A stretch of DNA of 64,000 nt. It comes from Sycobia sp. Sy_11 (taxonomy: Eukaryota > Arthropoda > Insecta > Hymenoptera > Epichrysomallidae). The notes under the pieces were generated by a model, which worked only from the letters and a program-made list of their open reading frames with translations, was not told the origin of the DNA and made no database searches. Shown here in pieces: positions 12,559 through 25,700 of this stretch. The position numbers and the translations under genes were made by a program. Position 1 is the stretch's first letter, and each line of letters opens with the position of its first letter. The stretch covers positions 505,501-569,500 of the forward strand of contig JACCIC010000021.1 in NCBI GenBank assembly GCA_018907035.1, in the 5' to 3' direction.

Positions 12559-15500
12559 TGCGCGGCACAGGCTGAAGGAGAGAACTAAGCCAACTGTTTC
12601 AGTGGCCATTACAGGGTTGCGCGCACCCGGCCCATATTAATGGTTATTCGGTCGGGATTCGGGCCCCCGCGCGCGTCCGCGCGGCGGTGCCGGTGGTTGT
12701 GTTTTTCGAGGCAAATTTCATACGGAAACCTGTCGGATGTCTATATATACAGAGCTTCTGAGATACAATTAATTGCCTTTGCGCTCGTTCTTGTTCGTTT
12801 CTTAATAAATACCTCTTGTGTACCTTTGCATACCTCTATTCCACCTCTATCGGTTTATTAGCATTTCTCGTTAACATCCAATTACTGGATATGTTTGAAA
12901 AAAAAAAACGTTCTGCTTATTTTCTAGTTCTCTAATCGCTTAATCAATACTCACAGAATTCCAATATTCCAATCAGCAGCTCGAAGTCCTTTTTTTTTAG
13001 TAACCTTTTCCAGAAGGCTATTTGCATTAGGGCGATTAGTTTTTTTTTTTTAAACTTCGACGTTTTCGTATTATTGGGCTAATACAAAACCTTCGAATTG
13101 CACGATTAACTATATTGGAATGGGAGAGGCTCAGATATATATAGAGACGACGGATTTGGTCCAGATATGAACGCGGCTATTATAGAGGCATTTATTATTA
13201 TTCTAATTTTCAGAAAAGCGATGACGGCTGTCAGTTTGGCTCTTGTCATTATCGTGAGCGGGCGTTTTGGTGTTTAATTAGGCTGCGAGCGAAGCGGAAA
13301 TTGACAAGTTTGTAGAATGAAAAGAATAATCTATAGATTATTCTATAAAAATATAATTAATAAAAAGCAAAAATTTCATTGTCGATTGTCTTGTCAAAAA
13401 AAAAATAAAATATCAACATCATTACATCCACATTTGTGTGCTTGTATGCGTCTATTTATAGGTGCATATGTATGTCTGCAAATCTAAAGTAGCAAAAAAG
13501 ATAAATTATTTCATAACAGTACACTACTGTCATCGCAGATTATGCAACTCGCGTTTTGCAATTTGTTTTCTCATTGCGCTGGTTGGCCGACGTTTTTTAG
13601 GTACGCATTCATGCGCGCGTGCGAAGATTTATAATTGTCGAACGTTACGTATTGTTATGGCGATTTGTTTTCAAATTTTATACCTTGCCTTCCGTTCGAA
13701 TTTTCTTATTGTTTATTTAGGTCGGATTTATAAATGGAAAACAGTGCTGATCGCGTTGGAAACGTTCGCCGCGAATAAGATCGGCAAGAATTAGCCAGAT
13801 TGCAAAAAAAAAAACTGGAGAATGGCGGTAGGTGCCAACGTCTGGCTATGTACGGCGGATGCGGGGGCGCGATTAGGCTAAGATTTCGAATAGTTGCGAT
13901 GGTTGAAAGTAATTTTTTTGTTGTTGTAAATTTCGATGAAAATTTTAAGGTTGAGTCGATGCGAAGTGATCAATAATGTACTAAGATTAATCCTTCCTTA
14001 CTTTTAATTCATATTTCATTTTATTTTTCTCGCGATTGAATCGCCTAGTATCACTTTCATATTGATTTTATCTAAGCAATGCTAAAATAAGAAAAATATC
14101 CTCGAGCTTATAAAAGTATCTATTGATATTACGGCCTTTTTAACAAGCGAATACAATTATAATTAGAATGTTCCTGTCGATAGCCACTTTAATAGAATTC
14201 GAAAAATAAAGTCCGAAATACTCAAATTGAAAATTAATTTTCTTAATAAAGGACAATCTGACTGATTCGATTCTCCGAAATTTTCGGTATCCGCGAAGTC
14301 AGGCGTTACGAGTCGTCCCAACTCTTCCGGGACTATTCTTCAGGAATAGTTTAATGAATTTATTTACGTACACAAACCAAGTTTATAAGAATAAATCTAT
14401 AATCTATCGAATACATTGGATGTTTACAAGAAGTCGCGTGGAATGGAAAACAATGGATAAAAAAAGTCGCAACCTATCGGCCAATCATGAGAAGTAATTG
14501 ATGAACGCAGTCCTATAAAAAAGTTGGTACTACGACTTCCTTCTCGAGGAAACGTTAATTTTTTTTAATCGCTAATACATGGATTACATATTTATAAAAA
14601 CTGCAAATAATTAAATAACTTGGATCGAGAAATATCAATTCTAAAATTTCGAGAACAAACACAAACACCAAAATGTAGACATTCAAAATTCAAAAAGTTC
14701 GATTCTTGGCAATATTTCGAGCATATAAAAAGCTACGTGGCATGATTTTTGCATATCGAATAAAAAAAAACGGTTCGCAATCTCTCGAATGTACGAGCGA
14801 AGTGTTTTTAAGAAGTAATCGTTTTGTTTTGTAATAATTATACTTAATTTAAAAGGTTGCAATTAATATAACAGCTGCCTCTATAGGTGTTATAAAGAAT
14901 CGAATTATAGAGAAAAAGCAAAAGTGATTGTCTCGATACATAATAGTTTTTGAGACTCCTGGTAAAATAACAAACAAATTCGGTATCTTTATATGATAAT
15001 AAGTAACAGTATAGATGAGATTCAATTTTATAAATTTTCATCTATTATAGAACAGCTTAATTTTATTCGTTCAATAAGAAGCTACAGTAGTGTATGTGTG
15101 TATGTATATATGTCACAATTATCTTTATTGGTCAGAGAAAAAAAGGATTATGTTAATACGGGAAAAGTACAAAAGCTGATAAGCGTGTGTACTTTGAAAG
15201 AATGAAAGTAATAGAAGGAAGGAGCTCCTTTTCCACGGAGATCAACTGAAAAGAAGAGGGTTTCCACTTCCTCTTATCTCGAAGCTAAGCTCCGAGTATT
15301 GAAAATCACGTATAACCGTACGAATTTATCCGTATTATATATAAATAAAGGATAAATGTAACGGCTATTTTTCTTCTTCTTAAATACATTGATAAAGTTA
15401 AATCGAAAGAGTAATTTAGAAAGAATGTCGGGCTTCACGATTAGGGCGAAAGAAAAAATTCAGTCGAAACGGCACAGCGGTGGAGAGAAAATTCTTAAAG

Positions 15501-16261
15501 TTAAAATGCCAAAAGTTATTGTTGGCAATAGTTGCGTGGAATATAAATTTACATAAGTCTCAAAAGCGCTCGGCAGTCACGAACTTAGTTTAATAATAAG
15601 CACACAAGATCTTCGCGCTCGAGTTAACGTTAACATACGCCGAGTGTGCATTAGAGATCAGAAACTTTAAAGAGCAGCCACGAAAATGGAGCGCCAAGCT
15701 AATTGATATCGACAAAATATTCGAATCGACCTAATTCTAAAATATAAACGTTATTGCAATAGAATGTAATTGGCCCCGGGCATTTTGAAAAGCGACGTAC
15801 GGATGAAAGAATGTTTTATTTTATATGAAATATTCAAGAGCATTATCCGTTAACTATTCGTTGGCTTAGTGGTGATACTACAACGACTATAATACGTTTA
15901 TACAAACATCCAAGTACAGAATTCCATCAAAAGCAGATCCCCGACAAATTTAAGCGACAGATGATTAATTTTCTACTTTCTAAGGATGAAAACGGCACGT
16001 AAAAATTTCAACCGCAAAAGAGGGCAAAGAAATTAACGGAACGAAAATCGAGCAGCACGACGGAAACTTTAATCCAAAATTCGTATTTTCTACGTATGCC
16101 CGAGAGCGTGCTCGAGTCCGCAGTGCAGAGCGACAAAATTAAATTGCGAAAGACGAGAGGAGGAAGCGGGGTAAGAGAAGGGGGGGGGAGACGCGGTTGT
16201 TCCTGGAGCGCCGAAAAAGTAGTACGCAGTGCAGAAGTGTATGGCTATTTGGCACGATGTT
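12557..16261. other. Long non-coding stretch
   Basis: GC-richer at 12600-12720, then AT-rich. It holds the 22-bp palindrome at 13323. A plus-strand open frame of 110 codons at 13462-13794 has no recognisable domain and an odd composition, so it is not called. Confidence 0.5.
13323..13344. repeat. Perfect 22-bp palindrome without loop
   Basis: The half-site AGAATAATCTA is followed directly by its exact reverse complement. Pairing does not extend further. Function unknown. Confidence 0.9.
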
Positions 16262-16306
16262 AGAGAGGGAGAGAGAGAGAGAGGGGGGGAGATAGAGAGA
16301 GAGCGC
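16262..16306. repeat. Imperfect (GA)n/G-rich purine tract
   Basis: GAGAGA units with a run of seven G and one GATA interruption. Confidence 0.85.
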
Positions 16307-16684
16307 GACGATTACGCCCTGGATAAGAATATTCGTCGATTAAGTTCGACTTGAAAAAACGCTTGATTTTGAAGCTGGACCATAGAGGGGGCGCGCGAGG
16401 TTGGGGGGCGGGGGAGAATCCCGAGCGCGACAAGTGCGCGTGCATCCTGCCACGAGGGGGAGAAAACCGCTCCCGCGAATTAGGCAACGAGGGGGGGGGC
16501 GCGGTAACAAAGAACGAGAATATAGAGGAGAGATAACGAGAAAATGTATGCGCGCACGGTTAGTTGAGTGCCGCTGTAGCGCAGACGCGCGACAGTTAAA
16601 CGCAACGCCAAGAATTAATTATTGTTCTCGCCTCTTTGTGGCAATTACATTGTGAATTCTGCTTATTTATCTCTGCCCGCTTTA

Positions 16685-16690
<6 letters not shown>

Positions 16691-16744
<54 letters not shown>
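16691..16744. repeat. (TA)n microsatellite
   Basis: Perfect TA dinucleotides. Confidence 0.95.
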
Positions 16745-16745
<1 letters not shown>

Positions 16746-18803
16746 CTTGGAGAAAGCGCTTGCTCTGCAGTGGACGAGATGTAATTGTCGACATGTAGAG
16801 CGATCGATTCATCCATTGATGAAATCAAGTGTATGAAGCATAGAATACTGACGGCAGATTAATTTTTATTAAAAACATATAAAAAGCATTTTAAATAATT
16901 ATTTATAAATCAAGTAATGCATCCTAAAGGAAATGCAAAAGATAATGTGAATCAAAGAACTGAGATTATTTAGAAGAAAAAAAAATTAATTCTTTCAATC
17001 GGTATGTGATATAGACGATAGTTTGAACATTTATGTACAAAAAAATATTTATATCTATCTCCGAATAAAATGGTCTAATCTGAAAATTAAATTCACGTAC
17101 AATAATTCATTATATGATCGATACAATTCTTCAAGGTTTTGATATTCAAACATAATATCAGCACGAACATAGTACTGAATGCTAAATTAGGAATATTAAA
17201 TTTTATTATACATATGTTACTCTAATAATCGATCCGTTTCTCAATTCTAAGCGCAGTATGATGCCGCCGAAGCATATGATTTATGGGTTTTAGTTTTAAA
17301 ATGTCGGCAATTCCTCGATGGATTCTATGTTATAGAACGATAATCGATGATGGGGAGTAATGTAAATATTTAAATAGATAACGACTTAAATCTGTAACAG
17401 AATCTACAGATTCTAAAGTGATTCGAACTTATATATTAAAACTCGATCCTATAATATTGTAAATTATTCATTAATATTAGAAATCATGCTATGTCACATA
17501 ATTTTTGAATATTATTAATATTAATCTCGATTAGAATGCTATCATTGATATTCCTAAATAATAATCTAAACATTTTTAAAGCATTCACAAACAGTAGTGA
17601 GCAATACATAAATACATTAATTTTAAAAAGTAAGGACAAATATTAGATCTTAATGGGTTCCTCGCTAAACTATAATAAATAAACTATTAATTTTTAGCTT
17701 AATAAATATTAATATAACTGATATTATAAATTAAAAAAAATCATGCCTGGTTAGTTTCACAATTAGTAATGCATTATTATCCTTACAGCTGTTTAGACAG
17801 TCAAGCCATTTTGAAAGACGAAATTACAATTAATTGCAATTGCGTGAGTACCGAAACAACCGCTGGACTACGGCACATCGTTATTTGCGAAACTTAACAA
17901 CTTGTATTTTTATTTATACTCAATAACATCGGCACGTCCCAATGCGTTTTGCCGAGCGATAAACGAATCCTCGATTAAACGTTCATTATTGACTGACGCG
18001 ACGGTTTCTACCTTCTCGGTTTATTTCGTTACGGATCCGAATCGCGCGTCCTATGGCCGGCCCAACGTCCAAGAACAAACAACGCGCCGGCAATACGTGT
18101 CTGCTAACGCGATAATCCCGGATTAAAACGTTATCGCGAGGACGCGATGGACGAGGCGACACGCCGCGACATCTTCAAAAGTCAGAGTTGCGCCAGAGGT
18201 GAGGTAGCCGCAAAAAGAAAACGGCGAGAAACGGAGATCCGGGCATTTTAACATAGACGACGTCCGCGAGAAAGGAGCCTGGCGTACGGCCAGCCGTTCG
18301 GTAGATGGGTGGGCTCGAAAAGGTTGGCAATGGACCTACGATGGATTATCATACTTAGATAAGGACGCGGGACTGAGAAGATCTTTCAAGATACTTTGAA
18401 AACACTAGCGACTGGAGTAAATATTCGAGAACAGCAAACAGTAGTGTGAAAATCGAATCAGGATGTATAGTATGTATTCACTATATATATATATGTGATT
18501 CATTAGCTTATTCGAAATTAGCTTGAAAAGCGTCCCACGCTGCAAAGCGCCGCATCGACACGACACTTCGATAAGTACCTGCAGTTCCATAATAATTTTA
18601 ACAGCTGCGCGCAAGCGGCGCAAGAGAGCCCGGGACGACGAAACTTCGGAGCTCGTTAATACGAGGACTTCCACGCAGTCCAGGCCGCCGATTCCCGTCG
18701 CAACGGGATGACGAAGCAGCGACGCGGTAGATTCGCGCGATGGAAGCATTTACAGATGGGAGGCGCGACGGTGCGCGGACTCCGTATAGAATAGAGCGAG
18801 GCG

Positions 18804-18807
<4 letters not shown>
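16745..18807. other. AT-rich non-coding stretch, GC-richer after 17900
   Basis: No gene seen. The 17900-18350 part is CpG-rich, and its short open frames have no domain. Confidence 0.5.
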
Positions 18808-18852
<45 letters not shown>

Positions 18853-18858
18853 TATATT
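18808..18858. repeat. (TA)n microsatellite
   Basis: TA units with one CATA interruption near the end. Confidence 0.9.
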
Positions 18859-20522
18859 ATAAAGCCACTAGAGTCTTCCGGCCCCGGGATAGAGATCGAT
18901 CAATCCACGGCTTTAATTAATCCGTTCATTTATTCAGAGATTCGCTGACTTTAATGACGGGAGGCTTGATGAGGAGGTGGCCGGTCGATATCAGGATTTA
19001 TTTCAGGAGGTCGCTTGAGTTTGGGGAAAGTCCACAATTTTCCGATCGCGGCGGAGCTGGCAATTAAGGACAGGACGATAGTAACTGACTGATCTAATGA
19101 GCTTATATCCTTGGAAAATAATAACCGCTTTAAAGCAACAGAGGTGTAACGCGTATAAATAATAATGCAGAGTTTTCGCGCGTAATTGCTTTTTATTCGG
19201 TCATATATTATTTTAGAATGAGCTTTTTCGTGAAAAGAAAAATTCAGAAAAGGAGGGGACGCGTCTTCGAAATTTATTAAAAATCTTAAAATATTGTTAA
19301 AGATCATAAAAGTAAATTTTTATTCAGAAAAAATATTTCTTTTTTTTTGTTATTTTTTTTCTCAATTCTATACAGACTTTTGTTTTTAAATCATATTTAA
19401 ATATATCACTAGAATACAGGCATTAGAAGAGTGAGTTTGAGCGATATCGGAATAACTTATTACTAAAAATAAATTATATTAAAAATTAAAAATAATAAAA
19501 TAAAATAATGATAAAGTAAAATAAAAATAATGAAAATAATAAACTATATTCTATGTTAGTCAAGGACAACTATATCTTTATCAAATATTATTTTATTTAA
19601 AAAGCAAAATAAATATTAAAAATAGTATATAAATATAAAATATATTAAGTTATGTAATTGTTAAATCATGAAAGCAGTTCAAAATATTTAAGCAAACTAA
19701 AAAATACATTGGATATCGGTATATTATAATATCATTTGTTATTTTACTTCTAAATTAACAACTAAATATTTCATGAATCGAACAAATGAAGTAATCTCAT
19801 CATATTACTTACCTCCAATAACCTCACATTGTTGTTCATACAAATACTTACTTGCAGTACTCGTGAAAGACTTGAATAATGTTAAACGCATATTATGATA
19901 GTATTCAATAATAATTTAAATTGATATTTAACGATAACTTAAATTGAACAAGAAAACTAGTTTTGCACGACAATTGTAAGCTAAGTTGATAAATTATTAT
20001 TAAAAATGATTGTTATTTGTAAAAATGAAGTTAAAACAATGAAAGACTTTTAAAAAAAATTGATTGTATCTTCAAAGCGTTAAAGAATAACATTACTGAA
20101 CAATTCAATTAAATAGCAGTTTTAAAGGATACTTGCAAGGAATTGGTTCAAGGATATGTTCAAAATACAAGAATTCATTTTGCCACCACTTTTTATTAAC
20201 CGAATTCCAATATTTATTATATCTATACCTTTATCTATCTATTTACATAAAATTGTTGGTTTTTTTTTTTATAACGTAGCGCCTGATCGCGAATCTATTT
20301 TCATCGGCTCAAATTTCTCAGTATAAGCAGTACGGCAGCCAGTGCCGTTATGCCGAAAGATCTTTATCGCCAAAGTTTTCGCGATCAAGGCCACTTTACA
20401 TCTCTCCCTTCTTCTCTCTCTCGTCTTCACGCGTAAATCTCGAATAAACATTTCCAACTGACTTGGCAGGATTCGTGTGTACATTATCAGACGTTCTCTT
20501 GCCTCGATTTCTGCTAACGTTC
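18859..20522. other. AT-rich non-coding stretch
   Basis: Low-complexity AAAATAAT-type sequence at about 19470-19640; otherwise nothing recognised. Confidence 0.55.
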
Positions 20523-20653
<131 letters not shown>

Positions 20654-20733
20654 CGATAAAACTCGATCGTGATTTTCACGAACTATATATAACTCTATAC
20701 ACTCCATTGGGACGCGCACGAAACGTTCCTCAC

Positions 20734-20739
20734 TTTATT
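20734..20739 (-). terminator. Possible polyadenylation hexamer downstream of atk
   Basis: TTTATT on the plus strand is AATAAA on the minus strand, about 550 bp beyond the TAA of the readthrough frame. Other AATAAA hexamers lie close by in AT-rich sequence, so this is only one candidate 3' end. Confidence 0.2.
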
Positions 20740-20789
20740 ATTATACTCACAAAGATGCTACGATCTCATTTTATCTTTTTATTTATTTA

Positions 20790-20791
<2 letters not shown>

Positions 20792-20840
<49 letters not shown>
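20792..20840. repeat. (TA)n microsatellite
   Basis: Perfect, followed by GTATGTATAT. Confidence 0.95.
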
Positions 20841-20848
<8 letters not shown>

Positions 20849-21291
20849 ATCGCAAATCTCGATACAAGAACTGGTATAAGCTCGACGGTAAAAGAAAAAG
20901 CATCGTTTTAGAAAATCAGTCTTCCAGAGGAGGATCATCGTCCTCGATGCCGTGAACGGTGATTACAAATTAATAAATCGAAATGACGCAAGGAAAAAAA
21001 CGTAAGAAAAACAACATACATCGTCATGGTCGTTGTTCCGTTAACAAATAGTGCGACAGTTCATCGCCGCCCCCGCCGTCATCATCGTTATTCCGGACTG
21101 CGAAAGACCAGCGAACACTCGCGCACATCACTTACGTAGGCCCCTGCCCCCCCATAATGCGTATTATAGACGTACAGTTCCGGGGGGGGGGATGTCGAAG
21201 CACCGCACTCGATCGTCCAGAAGCGCGCGATCGCGATTAAAAGTCCACGCGCACTGATCACGCCCCCCCCTCTGCATACAGACGTATTCCT

Positions 21292-21405
21292 TTAGGCGTA
21301 GAAGCCGACGGTTCGGCCGCTGCAGATCGGCGCGCTCTTGAGCTCGATGCCGTCCTGCTGATTGTCGGCCATCGCCGCCGCGGCCGCGGCGGCCACGGGC
21401 GTGCG
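21292..21405 (-). CDS. atk: Candidate stop-codon readthrough extension of atk (37 codons plus TAA)
   Basis: Past the TAG at 21408-21406 the same frame stays open for 37 codons to TAA at 21294-21292. About 35 of the 37 third positions are G or C, the same bias as exon 4, and it includes an alanine run and then non-repetitive residues such as DGIELKSAP and SGRTVGFYA. That suggests translation, either by readthrough (well known in insect genes) or because the TAG is an allele or assembly error. With readthrough the protein would be 1447 residues. The extension adds to the intracellular tail. No peptide or ribosome evidence is available here. Confidence 0.55.
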   Translation of the reverse strand, partial: RTPVAAAAAAAMADNQQDGIELKSAPICSGRTVGFYA

Positions 21406-21951
21406 CTACGAGTTGAGGGCGGTCGTGCCGATGTTGCTGATGAAGCTCGGGCAGGCGTTGTTGTCCGCCCTGTCGCCGCTCTGCAGCGAGAAGTGCCGAT
21501 AGGACAGGTACTCGGGCGGATTCGGGGCGAGGGGCTGCTCACGCTTGGCCGCGGCCCGCTGCTTCTTCATCTTCATGTAGCCGAGGACGGATATCAGGAC
21601 GACGAAGACGACGAAGCCCATGCAGCTGCCGACGATGAGGCCGAGCCTGCGGGTGAGGATGTTCGCGAGGCCGCCCCGGTCGCCGAGGGCGCCGTCGCCG
21701 ACGATCGAGTTGGGCGACTCGAGGGTGCGCACCTCGGTGCAGCGGCTCGTCGTCGAGTCGACCATTATGGGATTGGCCGAGCCCTCGATGAGATTGTCCT
21801 GGGTCGAGTTCCATTGCCAGTTGGCGAGGTCCTCCGGGAGGGGGGTGCCCCAGCTGCCGAGGCCGAGGACGCAGATCAGGTAGCGGGTGTCGGAGGTGAG
21901 CTTGGTCAGCCTGACCGAGCGCGCCTTGGGATCGAGCAGCTTGCCGCGCAC
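21406..21951 (-). CDS. atk: atk coding exon 4: rest of FN3, transmembrane helix, cytoplasmic tail, first stop
   Basis: The acceptor CGTTCTCAG leads in phase 0 into VRGKLLDP, and the FN3-like domain closes with DTRYLICVLGLGSW. A linker with an NST sequon follows, then the membrane helix LGLIVGSCMGFVVFVVLISV and a KMKK stop-transfer motif. A tail of about 56 residues ends ...GTTALNS before TAG (21408-21406). Third codon positions are almost all G or C, in sharp contrast to exon 2. Confidence 0.92.
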   Translation of the reverse strand: MRGKLLDPKARSVRLTKLTSDTRYLICVLGLGSWGTPLPEDLANWQWNSTQDNLIEGSANPIMVDSTTSRCTEVRTLESPNSIVGDGALGDRGGLANILTRRLGLIVGSCMGFVVFVVLISVLGYMKMKKQRAAAKREQPLAPNPPEYLSYRHFSLQSGDRADNNACPSFISNIGTTALNS

Positions 21952-22713
21952 CTGAGAACGAATCCAGAGATCCTGATTATTGGATGATCAAGGAGGCTGT
22001 CGCGCGAGTTTTTTACTCCCCTCGTCAAAGGAGATAAGGTATATTAAACAGAATTAAATATACATGTATATACTATCACAAGTCTTTGACTCAGATTATC
22101 TCGAACTTCAAATAAAAGACAATTGAGTGACAATTGTTAACATAATATACTGATTTTATTTGCAAAACATTTATAAAGAATAGATTTTTCAATAAAATTA
22201 TTGTATCAATTTACTGGTAGTATATTTTATTTACCCAACAAATACATAATTATCCAAGGTATGTAAGCCGTATATAGTCTCCATTATTTCGTAAAGGATA
22301 TCTGTTTTCATTGTCTTGAACAAGTATATTATATAGTATATTATAAGTGTATATAATAATGAACAGGATTATATGAATATTGTAATTTTAGTACTCTAAT
22401 TATACGTTTTTCATACAGTATACATTTAGTTCATGAAAACATATATCTAAATGTAATTTATTTAATATAAAAAAACTCTGAATTTCTAATCTCAGGTGTT
22501 AATTCTAAAAAAATTGAAATATTTAGAAAACTTAATCTAATTTAATGTTGATGAAACTTGTTATTATCACTTTATTTCAGAAGTTTTCTAATAACATAGA
22601 ATTTTTAACAGAAGTTTAGTAACATACACAGTTACGTTGAAGTTTATATAGCGATAGTGTATTATTACATGTTATAAACTGAACTTTTCAGATAAACGTG
22701 ACGATATTCCTAA

Positions 22714-22767
<54 letters not shown>

Positions 22768-25700
22768 CATAATCCAATTGTCGGGTCTCTCATTGTTACG
22801 AATTATATTCAATTTATGAAGTAAAGTGTACATATTTAAATTTAAAACCGTGAAATAAAGTGAACAAGATCTGTAAAGCGCTAAGTAAGTTACTATTAAC
22901 TGTTTTCTCGTATTAAATTCTTCTTAAATAGTTAATGGACACTGAGTTAGCAGCTGATCTACCCAGCCATCATTGAGTCAATATTAGAGAATAAATGGGC
23001 GACTTTTAAGTGAAAATTTATGTTACTTATAATACATGTATCCGTAAATAATTCTGAGAATTTTGATAAAACGACTACTTACTTCGTCGACATTGCCTAA
23101 AGCGTGATATGCGACTTGATATCCGTGTAAGCCGGAGTGATTCCTGCTTTGCCAGGATACCAGAACCGAGAACGGTTGGATATCTTGAATGGCCAATTTC
23201 AGTACTAACGGGGCCGAACAAAATGCGTGTGGATCGAGATCGAGAAACACCAAACCTCGTAGTTCGGGCGGCTGTTCGCATCTCAGTACACCTCCTTCGA
23301 CGTTGTTTACGCCGATCCCGCTATTACCACGACCTCGACCTTCTCCTCCGACTAACTTCTGATGATCTCGCAGCCACTCCCATAGTTCTTGTGATTCGCA
23401 TCCACAGTTCAATGGATTTTCTGCCGTGGAGAAACAAAATATTAACTATTAATGAAATCTTGATTTTCTGTTTTATTATGTTAAGAAATAAAGTTAAAAA
23501 TAAGAATAATCTTATATAAAAAAGAATTGAGGTTCATTATTAATGTGATTCTAGTATCAGCTGTTAATGATATATTAAAAGATGCATTTTCCGAAAGTTA
23601 AAATTTTAAATTATCAGTAAAGATATTTTGATAAATGAGAGTTAAAAAGAATTTTCATTAAATATAATTCTATTCATGACATTTTTCAACATGCAATTAA
23701 ATCGAATACCATGCGAAACTTTCTCGAACCCAAATAGCTACTTTGATTACCTTCTGCTCTAAGACTTCTTATCTGTGTTTCGAGAGGTCGGAAGGCATTG
23801 AGTGGTAGATTTTCCAAGTAATTCCTGCTAAGATCAAGGAGCCGGAGCTTCTTCAAAGGTCGAAACGCTTCATTGGAAATCGTATTGATCCAGTTTCCAT
23901 AAAGATGAAGTTCCGCCAAGTTAATCAAATTTTTGAATGTCACTTTGCCGACAACACCAATTTGATTAAAAGAAAGATCTAGTATCTGTAGTGATTTTAG
24001 ATCTTCCGGGAACTCTTCAAGTTCCTTTAAACGGTTATGCGTTAAATTAAGTATGCGTAGATGTTCGAGTCCTTGGAGTCGTTCTTGCGGTAAAATATCT
24101 AAACTATTCATACCTAGATGGAGGGTTAGTAGATTAGGTAACCGACGAAATACGCCGGGTGATACTCGAGATATACTGTTTTGACTAATAAAGAGGTGCT
24201 GCAGTGCTGGAAAAACTTCAAAGTCTTGAGATGTAAGTATAGTTAGATTTGTCCCAGATATGTGTATCTCTTGTAATAAAGGATACATAGATTCGGATGG
24301 CAATTCGTGTATCTTACTGAGGGGATTTTTTGTTAAATTTAGCCACGTCAGTCCGGGCAAATTTTGTCCAGATAAAGCGACAGCTGGAATTTGTCTAAAT
24401 TTGTTTTCCGAAAGATCAACGCGTCTTAATATTGACGAATGTGTAAAAAAGTTGGCGGGAAGTGCATTAAGATGATTGTGGCTTAGATCTACGGAAAATA
24501 AATGGGAAAGATTAGCAAGCGCAAAACCAGACATTGATTCAATTCTATTGTGACTCAAGTCGAGTTCTCGCAAATACTTTAAACTTGACAAACTGGCAAC
24601 ATCTACCGTTACTATATCGTTAGATGACAGAGATAATATTTCTAAGTTTTTGGCACTTGCAAGGGCTGAATATGGAACTCCGATTAAATTATTTTTATCG
24701 ATACGCAATTCTCTGAGTGATAATAGGTTGTCGAAAATTTCCGGTGGCAATACTCGCAAAAAGTTTTGATTCAAATGTATTTTAGCTAAATTGACATTTA
24801 AAGCGAAAATATTTTCTGGCATTTGGGAAATATGTACATCGTCCATAATAAGCTGTTGTAGAGATGGTAAACCATTGAAACTGTGTTCTGAAAGTTGACT
24901 AAAATTATTTCCAGAGGCTGTCAGGATTTGCAGGCCAGATATTTGAAGTTTTCGAAGGGCGGAGGCCGTCAATTTATTATCTTCTAAATTTAAGTCAGTC
25001 AATTCTGTAAGCCCTAATAATGCTCCGTTTTCGATTGTCTCTATAGAACAATTTTTCAAATTGAGTTTCCTAATTGCCAATGATTGTTGAAAAGTACCAT
25101 CTTGTAATACTGTTAAAAAATTATTTGCCAAATCTAAAACTTTCAATTTTTTTAATGCTGCTAACGAATAAGGATCTAACTTCCGTAAACCATTATCTTG
25201 GAGATAAAGTTCTTCGAGTTCATGCAATTCCGAAAATGTTCGTTCTGTTATATGTGTTAATTTATTCATACTTAGTTCGAGAACTTTTAATGCTTGCATA
25301 GGTCTAAAAGCCGAATCGTCAATTTTTGATATCGAATTGTTTGTTAAGTAAAGTCTCTCAACTAATAATAAGTCGCGAAATAACGGTGCTTGCAAATGTG
25401 TTAATTTGTTGTGACTGAGCCACATAATTCTTACGGAGGCTTGGCCGCGCAAGGAATTATTATGTAAGATGGCCAATCTGTTACTATCTAGCTGAATGGA
25501 GACTAACGAGCTACTTCCGGAAGCCAAATCCGAGGACAATTGAAATACGTCCCCTAGGACCGTAAGTTGATTTCCTTGAAGATTTACGTGCTGCAAGCTG
25601 TTCAATGTACTTAATGCTCCGGTTTCGATATCAGCAATGGCGTTATTTTGCAAATGAAGCTCTTGCAGAGCAGGAAGTGGAGCGAATACACCGCGTTTTA

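Noticed and set aside
11704..12609. Minus-strand frame of 301 codons
   Set aside because: It is kept open by (TA)n and (AG)n arrays (Tyr-Ile and Leu-Ser repeats), with no protein domain.
21258..21814. Two minus-strand frames overlapping exon 4 and its extension in another phase
   Set aside because: Arg/Pro/Ala-rich shadows of the real frame with no domain.
21493..21987. Plus-strand open frame of 164 codons opposite atk exon 4
   Set aside because: It lies antisense to a well-supported GC-rich exon and stays open because of composition.
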